Positions 62,725 through 64,000 of a stretch of DNA of 64,000 nt are shown here, in pieces. The notes below the pieces were generated by a model. That model saw only the letters and a list, made by a program, of their open reading frames with translations, searched no databases and was not told the origin of the DNA. The stretch spans positions 62,001 to 126,000 of the forward strand of contig NZ_FNFQ01000004.1 in the NCBI RefSeq assembly GCF_900101175.1, written 5' to 3'. Source of the stretch: Stenotrophomonas pavanii. Its GTDB lineage: Bacteria; Pseudomonadota; Gammaproteobacteria; Xanthomonadales; Xanthomonadaceae. The number at the start of each line of letters is the position of its first letter. Position 1 is the stretch's first letter. The position numbers and the translations under genes are program-made.

Positions 62725-62787
62725 TGCACGTTCACCGTGTTCTGGGGGAATCAGAACTGCGATTGTGCCGGAGATTGCAGGCAAAAA

Positions 62788-62872
62788 AGAGCCGAGCACA
62801 GGCTCGGCTCTACAGGCTGCTGCATCCGCGCATGGCGTGGATCCAGTGTCGCCGGCCAGCGGCCGGCACTAC
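62788..62872. repeat. Two SMAG hairpins
   Basis: AGAGCCGAGC...GCTCGGCTCTAC (62788-62813) and GCCGGCC...GGCCGGCACTAC (62851-62872), between the minus-strand permease and reductase genes. Confidence 0.85.
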
Positions 62873-62882
62873 CACGCAGGTC

Positions 62883-63674
62883 TCAACTGCGCATGCCCAC
62901 GCCACGGCGCAGCAGCCACAGCGCCACCAGGGTCAGTACCACCACGAAACCGACCATGAGTGCATACGCCACCGTCACCGGCACGTCGCTGCTGCCCAGC
63001 AGGCCATAGCGGAACGCATTGACCATGTAGAAGATCGGGTTCGCGTGCGTGGCCGCTTCGGCCCAGCCCGGCAGCAGCTTCACCGAATAGAACACGCCGC
63101 CCAGGTAGGTCAGCGGGGTCAGGATGAAGGTCGGCACGATCGCCACGTCATCGAACTTCTTGGCGTACACCGCGTTGATGAAGCCGGCCAGCGAGAAGAT
63201 CGTCGCGCCCAGCAGCACCGTGGTCAGCGTCACCAGCGGGTGCGGGATGCGCACCGGGGTGAAGAACATCGCAATGATCAGCACGATCACGCCCACCATC
63301 AGGCCGCGCAGCACGGCACCGGCCACGTAGCCCCACAGGATCACCCAGTTCGGCATCGGGCTGACCAGCAGTTCCTCGACGTGGCGGCCGAACTTGGCAC
63401 CGAAGAACGAGGAACTGATGTTGCCGTAGCTGTTCTGGATCACGCTCATCATCACCAGGCCCGGCACGATGAACTGCATGTAGGTGTAGCCGCCCATGTC
63501 ACCCACGCGCGACCCGATCAGGTTGCCGAAGATCAGGAAGTACAGGGTCATGGTGATCGCCGGCGGCACCAGGGTCTGGCCCCAGATGCGCATGATGCGG
63601 GCGACTTCGCGGCGCACGATGGTCATCAGTGCGATGCGGTTGCGCTGGCCGTCGGTCAGCTCGGTGGTGCTCAT
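62883..63674 (-). CDS. yadH: ABC-2 type exporter permease (YadH-like)
   Basis: 263 residues with six transmembrane segments, typical of ABC-2 permeases. PGLVMMSVIQNSYGNISSSFF and PLTYLGGVFYSVKLLPGW are family blocks. It couples to the ATPase gene upstream (ATGA overlap). The substrate is unknown. Confidence 0.9.
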   Translation of the reverse strand: MSTTELTDGQRNRIALMTIVRREVARIMRIWGQTLVPPAITMTLYFLIFGNLIGSRVGDMGGYTYMQFIVPGLVMMSVIQNSYGNISSSFFGAKFGRHVEELLVSPMPNWVILWGYVAGAVLRGLMVGVIVLIIAMFFTPVRIPHPLVTLTTVLLGATIFSLAGFINAVYAKKFDDVAIVPTFILTPLTYLGGVFYSVKLLPGWAEAATHANPIFYMVNAFRYGLLGSSDVPVTVAYALMVGFVVVLTLVALWLLRRGVGMRS

Positions 63675-64000
63675 GCAGGCTTCTCCAGGTTGCCGGTGAG
63701 GCGCACGAACAGCTCCTCCAGGCGGTTGCTCTTGGTACGCATCGAACGCACGCGGATGCCGGACGCGTTGAGCGTGGCGAACACGCGGTTGAGGTCCATC
63801 GCACGCGGCATGTCGATGTCCAGGGTGTGCGGGTCCGGCGCGGTCAGCGTCGCGCCTTCGATCACCGGCAGCTGCGCCGGCAGGTCGCCGTCGATGTCCA
63901 GCAGGAAGCCTTCCACGTCCAGCTTGGCCAGCAGGGTGCGCATCGGCCCCTGCTCGACGATCTGGCCGTGGTTGATGATCGCCAGGTGGCGGCACAGGTA
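63671..64000 (-). CDS. yadG: ABC transporter ATP-binding protein (YadG-like), 3' part
   Basis: The frame is open to the window edge; the Walker motifs would lie beyond it. The visible part starts YLCRHLAIINHGQIVEQG, the H-loop end typical of ABC ATPases, followed by the C-terminal extension ending in RLEELFVRLTGNLEKPA. It forms a pair with the downstream permease. Confidence 0.88.
   Translation of the reverse strand, partial: YLCRHLAIINHGQIVEQGPMRTLLAKLDVEGFLLDIDGDLPAQLPVIEGATLTAPDPHTLDIDMPRAMDLNRVFATLNASGIRVRSMRTKSNRLEELFVRLTGNLEKPA

Overview
This is a GC-rich gammaproteobacterial chromosome segment, almost certainly from the Stenotrophomonas maltophilia complex (Xanthomonadaceae). The evidence is the gene content (polA next to a DUF2782-type lipoprotein and an sX13-like RNA, a xanthomonadin-like aryl polyene cluster, CioAB-type oxidase) and the many GTAG-headed hairpin repeats of the SMAG type scattered between genes. 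There are no rRNA genes, transposases, phage genes or CRISPR arrays. It reads as core chromosome.

Layout. 1-4.5 kb: the end of a universal stress protein, a small lipoprotein, polA, an sX13-like small RNA with three C-rich loops, and a DUF421 membrane protein. 4.5-12.2 kb (minus strand): two Cys-rich secreted paralogues flanking hemF, a membrane protein, a Nudix hydrolase and an S9 peptidase. 12.4-16.3 kb: an ECF sigma factor with small membrane proteins, then a cytochrome bd/Cio-type quinol oxidase pair. 16.5-33.4 kb: one long, tightly overlapping operon for an aryl polyene pigment (type II PKS: chain-length factor, two ACPs, two ketosynthases, ketoreductase, dehydratases, ligase, ammonia-lyase, acyltransferases, glycosyltransferase, LolA-like and MMPL export proteins, and a flavoenzyme with halogenase motifs).

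33.5-48 kb: YcgL, a very large membrane-anchored ankyrin protein, a KefB/C-type antiporter, mgtE, a 68-bp perfect palindrome, a PatZ-like acyl-CoA synthetase/acetyltransferase, a YbjQ protein, a hydrolase, an aldo/keto reductase and a chemoreceptor. 48.2-49.6 kb: an Rrf2 repressor with an operator over its start codon, coupled to a thioredoxin-reductase-like flavoprotein. 49.7-52.8 kb (minus strand): an RNA-repair operon, slipin then rtcB. Its leader carries two adjacent degenerate tRNA-like elements, one Gln-like and one Ser-like, behind a 22-bp palindrome. 53-64 kb: an aldo/keto reductase, an exported methyltransferase homologue, an RluE-type pseudouridine synthase, hrpB, tatD, an SDR protein, panE-like reductase and the start of a YadGH-type ABC exporter.

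The two most interesting systems are the rtcB/slipin operon with tRNA mimics in its leader, and the aryl polyene operon that appears to carry its own flavin-dependent halogenase.
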